Shown piece by piece: positions 61,389 to 63,967 of a stretch of DNA of 63,967 bases. Made by a program: the position numbers and the translations under genes. Origin of the DNA: Candidatus Collinsella stercoripullorum (GTDB lineage: Bacteria; Actinomycetota; Coriobacteriia; Coriobacteriales; Coriobacteriaceae); NCBI GenBank assembly GCA_019117005.1, contig DXAO01000027.1, forward strand, positions 1-63,967, read 5' to 3'. Every line of letters starts with the position of its first letter. Within the stretch, counting starts at the first letter, position 1. The notes under the pieces are model-generated. The model was not told the DNA's origin. It ran no database searches and saw only the letters and a program-made list of their open reading frames with translations.

Positions 61389-61955
61389 ATAGCTAAGTCT
61401 GATGCCACCCGCATCAACGGGGAGATCACCGCGACCACGTGTCGCCTGATCGGTGTCGATGGGTCGCAGCTCGGCCTTTTCGGCATCCGCGACGCGCAGC
61501 GCGTCGCCGACGAGCAGGGCCTCGACCTGGTGGAGATCGCGCCCAACGCGGAGCCGCCGGTGTGCCGCGTCATGGACTACGGTAAGTACAAGTACCAGCA
61601 GGCCATGAAGGCGAAGCAGGCTCGCAAGAACCAGTCCCGCGTCGAGGTCAAGGAGATGAAGTTCCGTCCCAAGATCGACGTCGGCGACTACGAGACCAAG
61701 AAGGGCCATGTGCTGCGCTTCCTCAAGAAGGGCGCGCGCGTCAAGGTCACGATCATGTTCCGCGGTCGCGAGATGGCTCATCCCGAGCAGGGCATGAACG
61801 TGCTCGACCGTCTTGCAGACGACCTCAAGCCGTATGCGACCGTGGAGTCGCAGCCCAAGCTCGAGGGCCGCAACATGCATATGCTCTTCGCCCCCATCAA
61901 GGGTGCCTTCGACAAGGTCGAGGGCGACGAGGACGCAACGAAGAAGAATCAGTAA
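61389..61955 (+). CDS. infC: Translation initiation factor IF-3 (ATA start)
   Basis: The 188-residue IF-3 begins (I)AKSDATRINGEI and has GIRDAQRVADEQGLDLVEIA, the linker MKAKQARKNQ and the C-terminal domain (EMKFRPKIDVGDYETKKGH, IMFRGREMAHPEQGM). No ATG/GTG/TTG fits: AAGGAGG (61374-61380) is placed 8 bases before ATA 61389, in frame with the conserved N-terminus. Rare start codons (AUU in E. coli) let IF-3 repress its own translation, and ATA would do the same. Heads the infC-rpmI-rplT operon. Confidence 0.95.
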   Translation: MAKSDATRINGEITATTCRLIGVDGSQLGLFGIRDAQRVADEQGLDLVEIAPNAEPPVCRVMDYGKYKYQQAMKAKQARKNQSRVEVKEMKFRPKIDVGDYETKKGHVLRFLKKGARVKVTIMFRGREMAHPEQGMNVLDRLADDLKPYATVESQPKLEGRNMHMLFAPIKGAFDKVEGDEDATKKNQ

Positions 61956-61973
61956 CCGACAAAGGAGAGATTC

Positions 61974-62171
61974 ATGCCTAAGATGAAGTCCCACAGCGGC
62001 ACCAAGAAGCGCTTCCGCCGCACCGGTACGGGCAAGCTCATGCGCGCCAAGGCCTTCAAGAGCCACATCCTCACCAAGAAGACCACCAAGCGCAAGCGCA
62101 ACTTCCGCCAGGAGGGCGAGCTGGCCGCCGCCGACAAGAAGGTCATCACCGCCCGTCTGGCCGGCCGCTAA
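61974..62171 (+). CDS. rpmI: 50S ribosomal protein L35
   Basis: The 65-residue protein starts [20 protein letters not shown] and ends VITARLAGR, a full L35 with normal length, very rich in Lys/Arg. AAAGGAGAG precedes the ATG, 18 bases after infC. Confidence 0.98.
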   Translation: MPKMKSHSGTKKRFRRTGTGKLMRAKAFKSHILTKKTTKRKRNFRQEGELAAADKKVITARLAGR

Positions 62172-62224
62172 GAGCAGCCCCGTTTTCCCCGACCACTTTT
62201 CCACCGACTAGGAGTTGATCAGAA

Positions 62225-62584
62225 ATGGCACGTGTGAAGCGCTCTGTGAACGCGAGGAAGAAGCGCCGTACCGTCATGAGCCGTGCGAAGGGCTACTACG
62301 GTGCCGCTTCGCGTACGTACAAGCATGCCAAGGAGCAGGTCCAGCACTCCCTGCAGTACCAGTACCGTGACCGCCGCAACAAGAAGCGCGAGATCCGCAG
62401 CCTGTGGATCACCCGCATCAACGCCGCGGCTCGCATGAACGACCTCTCCTACTCCAAGTTCATGCACGGCCTGAAGCTGGCCGGCATCGAGCTCGACCGC
62501 AAGGTCCTCGCCCAGATGGCGTACGAGGACATCGAGTCCTTCAACGAGCTCGCCGCCATCGCCAAGAAGGCCCTCGAGGCCTAA
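62225..62584 (+). CDS. rplT: 50S ribosomal protein L20
   Basis: The 119-residue protein shows [36 protein letters not shown] and [20 protein letters not shown], the L20 signature. AGGAG lies upstream of ATG 62225. L20 is the autoregulator of this operon in other bacteria. Confidence 0.98.
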   Translation: MARVKRSVNARKKRRTVMSRAKGYYGAASRTYKHAKEQVQHSLQYQYRDRRNKKREIRSLWITRINAAARMNDLSYSKFMHGLKLAGIELDRKVLAQMAYEDIESFNELAAIAKKALEA

Positions 62585-62628
62585 GGCTTCCGGCATCGCG
62601 CGGAACGCCGAACGATACGAATGAGGAA

Positions 62629-62654
62629 CGGGGTACCTTCGGGTACCCCGTTTT
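62629..62654 (+). terminator. UUCG-loop terminator of infC-rpmI-rplT
   Basis: CGGGGTACC (62629-62637), TTCG, GGTACCCCG (62642-62650), TTTT. Confidence 0.96.
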
Positions 62655-63296
62655 GCTCGAAAGGGCTTATCCGAGCCTGCGGCTGCAACGGGCGGCCGTT
62701 CCCGGAACCTGCTCGGCGATGGGCGCGGCAGCCCGGAGGCGATGCCCGAGATGGGCGCGGTCGCAGGTCCGGCGGCGTGCGCGCAGTGGGCGAGCATGCA
62801 CCCGGGAGGCTTCGCCCAAGATGACGGCCGCCGGACCGACTGGATACCGTGAGCCCCGATGGCTCCCGGGAACCCTATATAGATATAAACGTCCGCGGAG
62901 ATCGATCTGCTATCCGGGTGCGGGGGAGGCCATGACAGGCTCGCGGCGTTCGGCTTGCGACGGGGCGGCATCCCATGAGGAGCCTCGTGACGGGGCGGCG
63001 TGTCCCGTAGGCGGTCGAGGCGCCGGCGCCAGGCGACACCTGAGAAAGCCGCGGCGGGTATGCGAGTCAGCGGTTGGGGTGCGTGCCCACGGCTTCACAG
63101 GTCCTCTCGGATCGTTGCGTATTCCCGCGCGTATGGGGGGGCGTAACGCGTGCGTAAGGATCGGCCCAACGCGGTATAGCATCGCTGTACAGGGGAAAGC
63201 TGCAGGTAGCTCAATAGATGACGGTTCCGATGCCAGCCTCCCGCAGCACCGTGGGTGACTTGAATTATGGAGGAAGTGTGAACCCAAGAATCCCCC

Positions 63297-63325
63297 TTGC
63301 GCGGGAGGGGGGAGGCTGGCATTAT
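63297..63325 (+). promoter_or_regulatory. Candidate rRNA operon promoter
   Basis: TTGCGC (63297-63302), 17 bases, CATTAT (63320-63325), about 300 bases before mature 16S. Confidence 0.5.
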
Positions 63326-63596
63326 ATCTCCTTGCCGCGCGGCGCAGCCGGGCGGCGGGAACCTTGAGAACCGGATACCGCGGGGAGGCCGGAAGGCCTC
63401 ACGACGGACAGGAGATCACATAAGAGACACCATCAGGGCGCCCGAGCGGCGCCCGAGCGATGAGCGACGCGTGGAAGCGCGCCGCGGGCGGCCCCGCAGG
63501 GGGCCGCGCCCGCGGTTCCTTTCACCAGGATGTCGTGACGCGAACGATGGATCCGATCGGCGTCAGCCGGACCGGGCGGGCTCCTACGACCTGACC

Positions 63597-63620
63597 GCCG
63601 CCCCCTCTCGCGGGGGCGGC
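63597..63620 (+). other. Stem at the 5' edge of 16S (leader processing stem candidate)
   Basis: GCCGCCCCC (63597-63605) pairs with GGGGGCGGC (63612-63620) just before the mature 16S start. Confidence 0.55.
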
Positions 63621-63627
63621 TCAATTG

Positions 63628-63967
<340 letters not shown>

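Larger units (their letters stand above)
62655..63627. other. rRNA operon upstream and leader region without genes
   Basis: Nearly 1 kb without a convincing gene or tRNA. The first part (62660-62870) has ATGGGCGCGG repeated at 62719 and 62751 and may be decayed sequence. An AT-rich island (62875-62892, CTATATAGATATAAA) could be part of an upstream promoter. From about 63297 it looks like an rRNA promoter and processed leader, with a long stem at 63482-63515. Confidence 0.55.

Noticed and set aside
62404..63258. 284-codon frame overlapping rplT and the region before 16S
   Set aside because: Starts inside rplT in another frame, no RBS, Arg/Pro-rich noise.

Overview
The window is high-GC actinobacterial DNA. 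It fits an anaerobic gut-type Coriobacteriia (Coriobacteriaceae, Collinsella/Enorma-like). The 5' part of a 16S rRNA gene at the right end reads like that group to me, but this is recall, not a database match. Other supports are a rubredoxin-first ('reverse') rubrerythrin, an EFR1-type flavodoxin/ferredoxin, a single-chain clostridial/bifidobacterial-type PurL, and an Etf-linked lactate dehydrogenase with a ferredoxin-bearing EtfA. No CRISPR array, complete insertion sequence or prophage was found.

Layout. 1-3.5 kb: sugar-acid catabolic operon (UxaA/GarD-type dehydratase end, DapA-family lyase, orphan PTS EIIC, amidohydrolase), visibly less GC-rich than what follows. 3.7-4.7 kb: an unusual protein combining an acidic tail, a MarR-like winged helix and an RGG-repeat tail. 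4.8-7.6 kb: CmpB-like membrane protein, a C-terminally truncated solute-binding lipoprotein, a small membrane protein and reverse rubrerythrin. 7.9-14.2 kb: accessory block with a Gp37/Gp68 (DUF5131) protein, a deformylase-like protein, a PLD-DEAD/DEAH-DUF3427 helicase convergent with a NUDIX hydrolase, and a DUF4143 ATPase behind two perfect palindromes. 14.3-24.7 kb: EFR1, DUF2130, an ECF sigma remnant, SDR, phosphatase, secreted nuclease, a PurF-like protein without the N-terminal Cys, TrmL, a second deformylase-like protein without the catalytic Glu, and DUF554. 25-30 kb: electron-bifurcating-type lactate dehydrogenase/EtfBA and AzlCD. 31-35 kb: fruR-fruK-fruA. 35-41 kb: PurL, a minimal metallopeptidase and homoserine dehydrogenase. 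41.7-46.7 kb: complete livKHMGF. 46.9-58.5 kb: CutC, HAD phosphatase, BASS transporter, a RecJ-helicase fusion coupled to Rel and an MBL hydrolase, and FBP aldolase. 58.8-62.6 kb: transglutaminase-like protein, tRNA-Leu(CAA) trailed by repeats of its own 3' end, a Cys-less ArsC-like protein and infC-rpmI-rplT. infC starts with ATA behind a leader terminator. The window ends inside the 16S gene, after about 1 kb of leader.

Themes. Lactate oxidation, fructose uptake, FBP aldolase and sugar-acid catabolism describe a fermenter. Several proteins keep a known fold but lack a key catalytic residue: PurF-like, the two deformylase-like proteins and ArsC-like. Small REP-like palindromes with related cores (GGGACAGG..., GACAAG...CTTGTC) occur at five places between genes. 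The best candidates for something undescribed are the helicase/NUDIX/DUF4143 block with its twin operators, the winged-helix-RGG protein, and the tRNA-Leu 3'-end repeats. Functions were assigned by reading motifs; no search or computation was run.
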